A stretch of DNA of 26,087 nucleotides from Tritrichomonas foetus (Eukaryota; Parabasalia; Tritrichomonadida; Tritrichomonadidae), in the NCBI GenBank assembly GCA_001839685.1, contig MLAK01001355.1:1-26087 (forward strand), in the 5' to 3' direction. Positions within the stretch are counted from its first letter, which is position 1. Each line of letters begins with the position of its first letter. Below are positions 1 through 8,765 of the stretch, in pieces. The notes below the pieces were generated by a model. That model was not told where the DNA came from, made no database searches, and was given only the letters and a program-made list of their open reading frames with translations. The position numbers and the translations under genes were made by a program.

Positions 1-61
1 ATATATTCATCGTCTGGGTCACTAGAATAGTCGAAATAATCGCTTGAATCCATTTGAAAAG

Positions 62-75
62 AAAAAAAAGAAAAA
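62..75 (-). terminator. RNA polymerase III oligo-T terminator of the tRNA gene
   Basis: Read on the minus strand, runs of five and eight T lie just after the tRNA 3' end, separated by one C. Oligo-T immediately after a tRNA is the usual pol III stop signal. Confidence 0.75.
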
Positions 76-77
76 GT

Positions 78-150
78 TGGGACTTCGCGGACTTGAACCA
101 CGTACCTTACGATCTTCAGTCGTACGCNCTCCCAGGTGAGCTAAAGTCCC
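78..150 (-). tRNA. tRNA-Phe (anticodon GAA)
   Basis: A 73-base cloverleaf can be folded by eye on the minus strand. The acceptor stem GGGACTT/AAGTCCC pairs perfectly, with discriminator A at 78. The D-stem is GCTC/GNGC, the anticodon stem TACGA/TCGTA encloses the 7-base loop CTGAAGA, the variable loop is 5 bases, and the T-arm is CGTGG-TTCAAGT-CCGCG. The anticodon GAA (plus-strand 115-117) reads phenylalanine codons. No intron is present and CCA is not encoded. The single N at 128 falls in the D-stem opposite T, so pairing predicts A there (plus-strand T). Confidence 0.95.
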
Positions 151-386
151 GCTGGTAGTCTCAAAATCCTGTATTTTAAGAAGCCCTCAAGAAAAGCAAA
201 TATGATATATTTCGTCATATCGCTTATTTTTAAAATTATTCATTGGTTTTCACAAAATGATTAATACTAATATATCTCATCACTTTTTTGTTAAATTTTT
301 TCAATAAAACTGATTCTGATGAAATATCTAATCTCATCTTTTACTACATTTCAATTCTGCATATTTTCTCTTCATGTTTATTATTT

Positions 387-1172
387 TCACTTTTCATATT
401 TTGCATTCGGAATTAAATCAAAAATCATCGGTTTGTTTGTCACTTCATATCTCACGTTTAATGTTGAAACATTTGCGAAAGTGGTTTTTCCTTTTTTCAC
501 CAAACCATATGTTTCATGAATGTGGCCAAAAACGCATAATGCGGGATTAATTTTTTTGATCATTTTCCCTAAATAAGGGCATCCACAATGTACATTTCTA
601 GTCGATAAATCCAAAATCTTTTTTGGCGGTCCGTGCACGAGCAAAACGTCGCACTCATTCGAAATTTTCTTCCATCTGGAACCTTTCTCTTGATCGAAAG
701 TTGGAAAAGCCCAATTACAGAAGAATGGCGAATATGGAGAACCATAAATTTTCACTCCCATTAATTCAATCATTGAATCTTCTAAATAAATAATTTGCTC
801 ACTTTCTAAAATCAACTGTTTTATCGAATCGACATTTTCATTAGGATGATGTGAAATAAATCGATCAATAATATCATGTCTTCTTTCTACATCAAATGTC
901 AGTTCATGATTTCCAGCAATCATCACTTTGTAGGTGCAAGGGAGTGATGAGAAAAATGATATGAAATTTTGTGTGTCAGAAAAAGATCCAAGATTACTAA
1001 AATCACCAGCAAAAAGTGCAATGTCTGCAGGATGAATCCATTCTTTTGGAATTTTATCATGCTGAGAATGAGTATCTGAAAAGCAAAAAAGCCTGATTGA
1101 ATTCTCAGCTTTTGGAGTATTCAGATCTTCAACATAGTGACAACAAAACTTTTGTTGGTGTTTATTGAACAT
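387..1172 (-). CDS. Calcineurin-like metallophosphoesterase, MPPED1/2 (UPF0046) type
   Basis: 261 residues. The binuclear-metal phosphoesterase motifs occur in order: FSDTH (D33, H35), FAGDF (G56-D57), AGNHE (N88, H89), VLLVHGPP (H180) and FGHIHE (H217, H219). The GSPYSPFFCNWAF stretch and the HGPP block resemble the MPPED/UPF0046 branch and not PP1/PP2A phosphatases. Family members hydrolyse phosphodiester or phosphomonoester bonds using two metal ions, often with poorly known physiological substrates, so the substrate here is unassigned. There is no signal peptide or membrane segment, so it is probably cytosolic. The ATG at 1172 is the only one ahead of the first catalytic motif. The gene diverges from the coiled-coil gene that follows. 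Confidence 0.88.
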   Translation of the reverse strand: MFNKHQQKFCCHYVEDLNTPKAENSIRLFCFSDTHSQHDKIPKEWIHPADIALFAGDFSNLGSFSDTQNFISFFSSLPCTYKVMIAGNHELTFDVERRHDIIDRFISHHPNENVDSIKQLILESEQIIYLEDSMIELMGVKIYGSPYSPFFCNWAFPTFDQEKGSRWKKISNECDVLLVHGPPKKILDLSTRNVHCGCPYLGKMIKKINPALCVFGHIHETYGLVKKGKTTFANVSTLNVRYEVTNKPMIFDLIPNAKYEK

Positions 1173-1515
1173 AAATCAAGATTTCTTCGTGAATCAAAGA
1201 TTTTTGTTGTGACTTTTTGTATTGATATATGGTCAGATATTGAAAATATATATTCATTTCACAGTTTTACGGTTTATCTTGGTAAAAATTATATTTTTAT
1301 ATGTATAAAATATTTTATTAAATGTAATATTGTGTTTTACGATTTCTTTATTATGTATCAATCTCATTCATTAAAAATGTATGAGATATCGTTATATGAA
1401 AAAATACAGATTTCTGAGAAATAATTTCTGAAGAGATGTGAAAAATATAATTGAAAATTTGGTCAAATCCTCTGAAAAAGATACTCAAATAGAATTTCCT
1501 TTCAATTACTTTTTA
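1173..1515. other. Divergent intergenic region
   Basis: About 340 AT-rich bases separate the two divergent genes and should contain both promoters. A TCTCATTCATTA stretch at 1362-1373 resembles the right half of the trichomonad initiator. Plus-strand reading frames here are low-complexity (F/I/Y/K) and not convincing. From 1438 the frame of the next gene is already open, starting at a GTG, but the first in-frame ATG is at 1516. Confidence 0.5.
1501..1507 (+). promoter_or_regulatory. Initiator-like motif of the coiled-coil gene
   Basis: TTCAATT places a potential A(+1) at 1504, 12 bases before the ATG at 1516. The same TTCAATT core lies shortly before the presumed ATGs of the genes at 19868 and 21471. 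Trichomonad initiators (consensus TCAYTWY) typically sit 6-20 bases before the start codon. Confidence 0.4.
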
Positions 1516-3282
1516 ATGTCTTTGAGAAAAATAACACAGCTTCTAAGTCAAGGATCGATGATCAATGCTAATTTAACATCAGACTCATTGAACTCATTCT
1601 TATCTGATCTTTGCCAAGTTGTTATCGATCAATCAAACGAAATTATTCAATTGAAAAAACGAGCAGATCAAATGTTGTTGAAGAAAGAGTTTGATGATAA
1701 AAATCAAGAATATAATAATAAATTAGAAGAAATAAAGTCTAATTTGCAGCAAATGAATTCCAACACATCTAACGAAATCAATATTTCCAAAGGAATCGTT
1801 AAAAAAATACAAGATTCTAATATAGCTGCTTTAAGTAAAGTTGAAGAAACATTTAATGAGAAGATAAAGTCACTTCAACAAAATACATCTTCTGATATAA
1901 TGATTTGTCAACAAAAAGCTAGAGTTTTGCAAGCAAAAACTGCTGATATTGAAACAAAAATAAATATTATTTCACAAAGTGTTGACACTCTTAAAAATGT
2001 TGATGATTCACCTCTGAATGAAATCTCAATTCTCAAAAAGAATTATGAACAACTCCATTGTATGATGAATGATATGACAACTAATAATGACAATCGATCA
2101 AAGCAGTTTGATAATCATATCAAAGAAATCATAAAAACTAATAAAGAGTTCAAATCCGAGATTCATAAAGATATGCGAGTTTTAACAAGTGAAGTTAAAG
2201 AAATATGTGATCATTTTACTGATCTACCAGAGTTTAAAAATGCCGAAGGTGAAGTAGATACTGAAACTTTAATTAGGGCTATTCAAAGAAACTCCAGAAG
2301 AATTGATAACTTTAATGAAACAATCACAACAATTCTAAAAGAACATTGTAAACTTCATGGACATTATGATGCACTAACTGATGTATTTAACAAAGTACAG
2401 CAAAATATATCAACTTTTGCACATCAGTATAATGCTGATATGAATCATTGGGGTAATATATATCATGATCACACTATACAAATTTCAAACATAGATTCAT
2501 CGATAAAAGATATATCCAATGATATTAATTTAACTATTGATGTTGAAACAAAAGGACTTCAAATAACATCAAGTCTGATTTCTCAATTACAATTATTTAT
2601 TTCTAAATTGACAACAAGACAACTACCAACACTTCAAATCTATGATGATACTCTAATTGAATGTCAGAGAATTAGTGATTTACTTGGTGATCATATTGAT
2701 GATTTTAATCACAAAAAATCACAATTCAAAGTGCATAAGTCAACTTCAAGTTTAAAGGATCCTGTTACAATACCTTTCTATGAGATCAAAGCGCCAACTC
2801 TTGGATCAAAATTAACATATTTATCACAAAGTACAACAGAATGTCCTTTAATAGTCGAAAAAAGTGCAGATGAAACAGCTTTGATGGATCCTAATGATAT
2901 CAATGAAAAAATTGAAAACATGAATCATAAAATAAATGAAATGGAATCTTTATATGGTGAAAAATTTGATTTAAAAGCAGATGTTGAAGTAACAAACAAG
3001 AATTTTGATAGAATTAGAGGAGCACTAACAAAAATTAAAAGTGAAATTAATCTAATTAATCAAACATTAATAAAATGTGTGAAAAATGATGAAATTGATT
3101 TCCGAAAACTTTATGATAGTGAAGCATCATCAGCAAAATTCAATCGAGCACAAAAAAGTGTATTATCAAGCCTTCCTCAACTCACAGGTAATCCACATGA
3201 CTTAATATATGGGAAACATGATAATGAAAATACAAGAATTAATCGAAATGTAAAATACAACTTGAATTTTTCCAATAAATGA
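1516..3282 (+). CDS. Long coiled-coil protein of unknown function
   Basis: 588 residues from the first in-frame ATG. The frame is open from 1438 but begins there with GTG, and an in-frame TGA lies at 1429-1431. Most of the protein is heptad-like helix rich in K, E, N, Q, I and L with no proline for long stretches. Breaks occur around the LPEFKNAEGEVD segment and in a Pro/Ser-containing stretch near the TIPFYEIKAPTLGSKL segment. No enzyme motif, membrane segment or targeting signal is visible. The C-terminus is basic and Asn-rich. Structural roles (cytoskeleton, flagellar base, membrane tether) are common for such proteins, but nothing here decides between them. Residues encoded upstream of the ATG also read as plausible protein, so the true start is uncertain. 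Confidence 0.75.
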   Translation: MSLRKITQLLSQGSMINANLTSDSLNSFLSDLCQVVIDQSNEIIQLKKRADQMLLKKEFDDKNQEYNNKLEEIKSNLQQMNSNTSNEINISKGIVKKIQDSNIAALSKVEETFNEKIKSLQQNTSSDIMICQQKARVLQAKTADIETKINIISQSVDTLKNVDDSPLNEISILKKNYEQLHCMMNDMTTNNDNRSKQFDNHIKEIIKTNKEFKSEIHKDMRVLTSEVKEICDHFTDLPEFKNAEGEVDTETLIRAIQRNSRRIDNFNETITTILKEHCKLHGHYDALTDVFNKVQQNISTFAHQYNADMNHWGNIYHDHTIQISNIDSSIKDISNDINLTIDVETKGLQITSSLISQLQLFISKLTTRQLPTLQIYDDTLIECQRISDLLGDHIDDFNHKKSQFKVHKSTSSLKDPVTIPFYEIKAPTLGSKLTYLSQSTTECPLIVEKSADETALMDPNDINEKIENMNHKINEMESLYGEKFDLKADVEVTNKNFDRIRGALTKIKSEINLINQTLIKCVKNDEIDFRKLYDSEASSAKFNRAQKSVLSSLPQLTGNPHDLIYGKHDNENTRINRNVKYNLNFSNK

Positions 3283-3438
3283 AAAATATGATGAATGTCA
3301 CATGCATTAATAGCTAGTCATTATAACTGACAATACTAAGTATCCATTATGTTTCTAATAATAGCGGTATTTTTACCTCGCCATTTAATCATTTAAATTT
3401 ACTCAAAGATGGAACTTTTTCAGATGATCGATAAAAAC

Positions 3439-3453
3439 TTCATTTTTTCATTT
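3439..3453 (+). promoter_or_regulatory. Initiator element of the aldo-keto reductase gene
   Basis: TTCATTTTTTCATTT closely resembles the trichomonad initiator TCAYTWYTCATTA, with one extra T in the middle. A(+1) would be at 3442, giving a 20-base leader before the ATG at 3462, a typical trichomonad spacing. Confidence 0.6.
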
Positions 3454-3461
3454 TTACAAGA

Positions 3462-4397
3462 ATGGAATTCCCAAAAGTTGGACTTGGTACGATGCTTTTG
3501 CATCAAAACTGTGATTTAAAAGAAACATTACGGTTTGCTTTGGAGGAGGCAGGCTATCGTCATCTTGATTGTGCCAAAATTTATAGAAATCAAAAAGAAA
3601 TTGGTGAAGCATTAAAATACGTTTTTTCACGTAAGATTGTGAAAAGAGAAGATATTTGGATCACATCAAAATTATGGGATAATATGCATGATCCAGAAAA
3701 TGTTGAGCGTGCTTGTAGAGATACTCTTTCTGAACTCCAATTGGATTACTTAGATTTATACCTCATGCATCATCCTGTTGCAATCAAATATGTGTCTGAT
3801 GAGGAGCTTCGTCCCCTTGGTCCAAATGGGAAGCCTATCGTTGTTCACACTCCAATTTCTGAAACATGGAAAGCTATGGAGAAATTAGTTGAGCTCGGAA
3901 TCGTCAAACATATCGGTGTTTCAAATTTCAGCATTTCAATGCTTGAAAAAATGCGATACAATAAAGAATTAAAGATACAACCATTTACAAATCAAATTGA
4001 GTTTCATTTATATATGCAACAAGGGCCGATGGTTCGTTACTTAAGAGAAAGAGGTATTTATTTAACTGCTTTTTCACCACTTGGAACACTTCAGTCAAGA
4101 ATTAATAAAAAATTGAATGATCCAGTTCTTCTTGATGATCCAGTCTTAAATCAAGTTGCAAAAGAAGTTGGACAAACACCAGGATTAGTTGCTTTAAGAT
4201 TCCTACAACAAATTAATCCTGATGTGGTTTTAATTGTTAAAAGTTCAAATCATGAAAGGCTAAAGCAAAACATGAATTGTGACAACTTTTCGTTAAATGA
4301 TGATCAAATTGAAAGGCTAAAGAAATGCGAAAGATGCTATCGATATTGGCGCTTCCAAGAGGAGTTTGATCTCGACATTCTAGGAGATGGATGGTAA
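3462..4397 (+). CDS. Aldo-keto reductase (NADPH-dependent carbonyl reductase)
   Basis: 311 residues, the normal length for a single-domain AKR. The catalytic tetrad is complete: D36 and Y41 in RHLDCAKIYRN, K70 in WITSKLW, and H103 in LYLMHHP. Other family blocks are GVSNFS, PFTNQIEFHLY (substrate/cofactor face of the barrel), AFSPLG, and IVKSSNHERLKQN, the NADP 2'-phosphate binding loop (usually IPKS.....R...N). The enzyme should reduce aldehydes or ketones to alcohols in the cytosol; the exact substrate (aldose, glycerol-type or steroid-like) cannot be read from sequence. The protein begins directly at the first barrel strand, without an extra N-terminal hairpin extension. The stop codon is part of TAAA (4395-4398), fitting the short trichomonad poly(A) signal. 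Confidence 0.93.
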   Translation: MEFPKVGLGTMLLHQNCDLKETLRFALEEAGYRHLDCAKIYRNQKEIGEALKYVFSRKIVKREDIWITSKLWDNMHDPENVERACRDTLSELQLDYLDLYLMHHPVAIKYVSDEELRPLGPNGKPIVVHTPISETWKAMEKLVELGIVKHIGVSNFSISMLEKMRYNKELKIQPFTNQIEFHLYMQQGPMVRYLRERGIYLTAFSPLGTLQSRINKKLNDPVLLDDPVLNQVAKEVGQTPGLVALRFLQQINPDVVLIVKSSNHERLKQNMNCDNFSLNDDQIERLKKCERCYRYWRFQEEFDLDILGDGW

Positions 4398-4858
4398 AAA
4401 TAATCATAATACTTAATCATAATCAATCATTTTTTTAATTTTATTTTATTATTATTATAATTTCATTTGTTAAATGTTCCACCAATATTTTTCGAATTGA
4501 GCTTTTATATTTATTTGTATCATAATTATTATTTCCTGCTATTAAATCTGAGTTTTACTGTATTAAAAAAAATGTATTACATGATATTTAGTAATCAAGA
4601 GGAAGTCAATGGTGGAACTTAAAGTGTCTCAAAAAATTCGTCAAAGATATTTCACACTTTATTTCTGTATCTTTGAATATGCTTGTCAAAATATTTTATT
4701 TTCTGTAAGATTGATGTTTTCAAATAAGTGAAAATTATGAATCTCTAACGAGTTCTATATCAAAAGTTTATTCAAACAGATGGTTCAAATGATTCGATTT
4801 TTTTGGTTCATTCACAAATATTTTTATTTAATTGAGAAAGAAAAACAAAGTCTTCCAG
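4398..4858. other. Intergenic spacer between AKR and flippase genes
   Basis: Very AT-rich. It has ATT/ATA runs near 4430-4460 and a 9-base inverted repeat GTTCCACCA/TGGTGGAAC (4476-4484 and 4610-4618) about 125 bases apart, possibly by chance. A 40-codon ORF starting at the ATG at 4609 has no recognisable features. The flippase promoter must lie in the last part; TTCATTCA at 4807-4814 is a weak initiator candidate. Confidence 0.4.
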
Positions 4859-7800
4859 ATGCCAACTAAAGTTGCTGCAGGAATACAAGATGATAACCCG
4901 TGGGGTGTAATTCGCTTTTTATATAAATCGCACAGTTGGCCAGGTCAAAAAGATAATTTCATTTCAACAACAAGATATACTCCATTAACATTTCTTCCAC
5001 TAACACTTTTCGAAAACTTTCGCTGTATGACAAACATTTATTTTTTAATAGTTCTTGTAATTTCGTGTTTACCATCATCACCAGTTTCTTTCATATTAAA
5101 TTTAATTCCTTTGTCTTTTGTCCTTGCAGTTTCTATGATAAAATCCCTTATTGAAGATCTTTTAAAACATAAGCAAGATAAAATAAGGAATAAAACACCT
5201 GTTAGGATTTATCGCTTTGGTGAATGGATTTCATCAATATCTCGTGAAATACAAGTCGGAGATTTAGTGATGCAAGAAGGAAATTGTATGGTTACATGTG
5301 ATATGATGTTTATCCAATCTTCCAATCCTAATCAAACAATTAACTATTCAGAAACGCAATTAAATGGTGAGTCTGCTGTTAAAACACTTTCACCACATTC
5401 TGCATTTAAAGATAAAATTTTCCCTCATTTTTTAACTCGAAATAGTTTTGAAATTCATATGCCTGAGCCAACAAGAGATTTATTTAAGTTTGATGCTAAA
5501 ATGGTTGGCCCAGAGAAATCCATTTATCCAATAGCAATTCATAATATTCTATTAAGAGGTATGTCTATACATTACACAGATTGGTTTATGGGAATAGCAT
5601 TATGTACAGGACATGATTGCAAAATTATGAAAAATCAAAGACATCCTCCTTCAAAAATAACACAGTTCGATAAAGATATTAATTGGATGATTATTGGTAT
5701 ATTTATATTTAAAATGATTCTTATCATAATTTTATCCGCTGTTGGTGCATTAAAGGAAACAGGTAATACATTTCCATATTTGAAATCTGTAACAACAACT
5801 TTCTTTCCATCATTTGGTACTATTTGGATGCAATATTTTGTTTTATATTCTTATTTTATTCCAATATCTCTAGTTGTTACAGTAGAAATTATTCGGCTGT
5901 TTCACATGATAATTCTTATGTTTGATAAATCGATGTATGATGAGTTTTTTGGATGGCCTGAGCCGCACAGTGCGAATTCAATTGGTCAGCTAGGATTTAT
6001 AACACATATTCTTTCTGATAAAACAGGAACGCTAACAGAAAATATCATGGAGCTTGTTGAGTTTGTTGATGAAAATGGGAAAAGAGAAGCAATGGATTTT
6101 GTTAATGATACCAGTGAGAAAAGAGAAAAATCATTTGAGTTTCTTAAATGTTTAGCGATATGTAACACTGTTATTGTATATCACAATACAGAAGGCAAGA
6201 TTGAATATAATGCAGAAAGTCCAGATGAGGCAGCCTTTGTAGATTTTGCATCCAAATGTGGAGTATCCCTGATTGATCGACAACCAGAGGAAATTACACT
6301 CAAATTAGACAATGATGGCTCATTTCAAACAGTGAAATATAAAATAATTTCCGTTTTACCATTTAATTCTGATAGAAAACGAATGACAATAGCAGTTCAA
6401 AAAAATGGAACAAACGAAATAGAAGTATATACAAAAGGAGCAGATAATATAATCTATGAAAGGTCAAAACTGCCACTATATGCAAAGGAAGTAGATGAGT
6501 TTGCTGTAAAAGGATTTAGAACTCTTGTATTTGCTAAAAGAACACTAAATAACGCTGAATCAAAAAAATGGATTCATGATTTTTCCATGGCCAATTCGCA
6601 AATATCAAATCGTGATGAAGCAATCGCAAAAATTGCTTCCAATATTGAAAGTAATTTGAATTGTATTGGTGTTTCTGCGATTGAAGATAAACTTCAGCCG
6701 AATGTCAAAGAAGCAATTCAATGGCTTCGGATAGCAAAAATATCTTTCTGGGTTTTAACAGGTGATAAACTGGAAACTGCTATTGAAATTGGGAAAACAT
6801 CAGCAGTTATTTTACCAGATTCTGATATGCTCATTGTTTCTAATGAGAATGATGTTGAAATCGAAAAACAATTAAACAAATATTTTGATCAATTTCAGAG
6901 CTTTAATGATCCTGTCTTAATTCTCACTGCACATGCAACAGAACTTGTTCTTACAACACTTACAGATATTTTCATTCCATTAGCTATTCAATGTAAAAGT
7001 GTAATATTTAGTAGAGTATCACCATTCCAAAAAGCATCAATTGTAGCAATGATAAAGAAAACTCCGAACACTATGACACTTGCAATCGGAGATGGAGCAA
7101 ATGATGTTGGAATGATTCAAGAGGCTCATATAGGCATTGGAGTTCAAGGACGTGAAGGATCACAGGCTGCACAGAATTCGGATTTTGCTCTTCCAAGATT
7201 CAAGCATTTAATTAAATTGATTGCAGTTCATGGGCATTGGACAATGTCAAGATTTATGAGGACGGCAATGTTCATGCTCTACAAAAATTTTGCATTTATT
7301 ATGACTTATTTTTGGTCAACTTTTGATGTTATGTTTTCACCAACAGATTTTTATGATGAGTTCTTTATGTCAATGTTCAATTTGGTTTTTACTTTATTCC
7401 CTCCTTTTGCATATGGATTCTTTGAAAGAGATATGACTTGTAAATCTTTATTACACTACCCTCAGTTGCATCGTTCAGTACCTAATCCAATGCATTTTCC
7501 CTCCCTCATTATTTATTTTCTAATGGCATTATATCATTCACTCATAGCTTATTATACAATTCGCTTTTTATGCCAAAATGAACCATTACAATGTAATGGA
7601 AACTTAGCCTATATCATTATTGTCATGATAACAGGATTTCAGATGACATTTTGGACAAATGATTGGAATGGTTTTGTTATTGCATCACTTTGTATTACAT
7701 TAGTATTATTATTTGCTTTTATTACCTTTTATAGCTATTTTTTTGTGCCATCCCTGGTTGGTATGGTTAATCAAACACTTGGATCAATTCGTGGATGGTT

Positions 7801-8221
7801 TACAATTGTTGTAGCTTTGTTTTTAGCAATATTTCCACCATTAACAATACAATATATCATTAATAATGTTAAACCAACATTATCAAAGTTGATAATGGAA
7901 AGAGAATGTTTTAATGAAAATGATGATGAAGATTTTACATTAGCATTGAAAAATCAAGAATTTAATCCATCTGAAAAAGCAGATTTTGAACAGAAAGATA
8001 TATTAAACGCAAACGAATTCTCATCAAAGGTTCCAGACATAGCATCCAACACTAATGCTTCAGATGATAGTTTATGGCATGTTAATTCCCAGTCACTTCC
8101 TGGAAAGAAAGAGCAACCAAAACAAATAGAACTTGATTGGGAATGTCAAGAAGATGTATCAGAATCAGAGTACAGTTTAGAAGATTATTCTGATTCTGAA
8201 TCAGATGGATTCTTTCGATGA
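4859..8221 (+). CDS. P4-type ATPase (aminophospholipid flippase)
   Basis: 1120 residues from the first ATG; the frame opens earlier only at a non-ATG codon. It moves phospholipids from the outer or lumenal leaflet to the cytosolic leaflet at the cost of ATP. The actuator-domain loop is LNGES (canonical DGET). TM4 carries the flippase signature PISL in YFIPISLVVTVE. The phosphorylation motif is DKTGTLTEN (D387). Nucleotide-domain blocks are SPDEAAFVDFA, LPFNSDRKRMT and YTKGAD; P-domain blocks are VLTGDKLETA and GDGANDVGMIQEA (about 744-756). HGHWTMSRFMRT, YKNFAF and the later TM helices 5-10 follow. The C-terminal tail (about 100 residues) is hydrophilic and very acidic, ending SDSESDGFFR. Most P4-ATPases need a CDC50 subunit; none is encoded in this window. 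No large deletion is visible. Confidence 0.96.
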   Translation: MPTKVAAGIQDDNPWGVIRFLYKSHSWPGQKDNFISTTRYTPLTFLPLTLFENFRCMTNIYFLIVLVISCLPSSPVSFILNLIPLSFVLAVSMIKSLIEDLLKHKQDKIRNKTPVRIYRFGEWISSISREIQVGDLVMQEGNCMVTCDMMFIQSSNPNQTINYSETQLNGESAVKTLSPHSAFKDKIFPHFLTRNSFEIHMPEPTRDLFKFDAKMVGPEKSIYPIAIHNILLRGMSIHYTDWFMGIALCTGHDCKIMKNQRHPPSKITQFDKDINWMIIGIFIFKMILIIILSAVGALKETGNTFPYLKSVTTTFFPSFGTIWMQYFVLYSYFIPISLVVTVEIIRLFHMIILMFDKSMYDEFFGWPEPHSANSIGQLGFITHILSDKTGTLTENIMELVEFVDENGKREAMDFVNDTSEKREKSFEFLKCLAICNTVIVYHNTEGKIEYNAESPDEAAFVDFASKCGVSLIDRQPEEITLKLDNDGSFQTVKYKIISVLPFNSDRKRMTIAVQKNGTNEIEVYTKGADNIIYERSKLPLYAKEVDEFAVKGFRTLVFAKRTLNNAESKKWIHDFSMANSQISNRDEAIAKIASNIESNLNCIGVSAIEDKLQPNVKEAIQWLRIAKISFWVLTGDKLETAIEIGKTSAVILPDSDMLIVSNENDVEIEKQLNKYFDQFQSFNDPVLILTAHATELVLTTLTDIFIPLAIQCKSVIFSRVSPFQKASIVAMIKKTPNTMTLAIGDGANDVGMIQEAHIGIGVQGREGSQAAQNSDFALPRFKHLIKLIAVHGHWTMSRFMRTAMFMLYKNFAFIMTYFWSTFDVMFSPTDFYDEFFMSMFNLVFTLFPPFAYGFFERDMTCKSLLHYPQLHRSVPNPMHFPSLIIYFLMALYHSLIAYYTIRFLCQNEPLQCNGNLAYIIIVMITGFQMTFWTNDWNGFVIASLCITLVLLFAFITFYSYFFVPSLVGMVNQTLGSIRGWFTIVVALFLAIFPPLTIQYIINNVKPTLSKLIMERECFNENDDEDFTLALKNQEFNPSEKADFEQKDILNANEFSSKVPDIASNTNASDDSLWHVNSQSLPGKKEQPKQIELDWECQEDVSESEYSLEDYSDSESDGFFR

Positions 8222-8765
8222 TTATCTCCCACATCATCATTCGAAATATACATCAAATTAGAAAAAAAGTGCGGAATTCCTATCATTCTGATAAATTCAC
8301 TAAATCTTTGTGAATATAATAGCATAATTTTGAAGTGAAGTTCCTGATGAATGAAGACTTATAACCGATTGTATTTAAGACTAAAATATATTTATCCAAT
8401 AGTTATCTTTTATTCTAATTTATTAGTTCATTAAACAAAATTACATTAAAAAATAATCCTGCGTAATTTTTGTTCATTTTATCACAGAGACCAATTATCA
8501 TATCCTTGTATCTTATTCCTTAAATAATTACTTTGCCAATCTAATTGATTGTATTCTTTCATGTTAAGATACTTCAAACCATTTCGCAGCCGACTAACAT
8601 TACACTGATTACCTTAACTCAATGTCAGGAACTACCAAATAGGCATCACTAAATATATGAATCTCATAGCCTTTTTAATTCTGTTATTAATCAATAAAAG
8701 ATCAAAATAAAAGAAACATTTATATTCGACATAAAACTATTTTTATTAATAAAACAATCATAACT
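8222..8765. other. Convergent intergenic region between flippase and CK1 genes
   Basis: This holds the 3' ends of two convergent genes. It is AT-rich except for 8482-8674, where the minus strand shows a disrupted protein-like reading frame, described separately. No hairpin terminator is expected or seen for pol II genes. Confidence 0.5.
8482..8674 (-). pseudogene. Possible decayed coding fragment, family unknown
   Basis: On the minus strand one frame is open from 8674 to a TAA at 8611-8609, and reads KGYEIHIFSDAYLVVPDIEL near its end. A second frame, shifted by one base, is open from 8607 to a TGA at 8484-8482 and includes SRLRNGLKYLNMKEYNQ. Together they give about 60 protein-like codons with Trp, Cys and Tyr, unlike the F/I/K/N reading of random AT-rich DNA. 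No ATG precedes them. Deleting a 19-base stretch that begins GTAATC and ends TTAG would also join the frames, so a tiny intron is conceivable but unsupported. Chance open frames of this size do occur in such DNA. Confidence 0.3.

Noticed and set aside
319..1424. Plus-strand ORFs of 66 and 95 codons around the phosphoesterase gene
   Set aside because: Phe/Ile/Tyr-rich translations of AT-rich DNA; the first overlaps the 3' end of the real minus-strand gene.
4476..4618. 9-base inverted repeat GTTCCACCA/TGGTGGAAC
   Set aside because: Short arms 125 bases apart; expected by chance at this length in a spacer.
8592..8604. ACTAACATTACAC resembling a trichomonad branch/acceptor motif (ACTAACACAYAG)
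   Set aside because: It lacks the final AG, no gene on that strand needs it, and no GTAYGT donor pairs with it.
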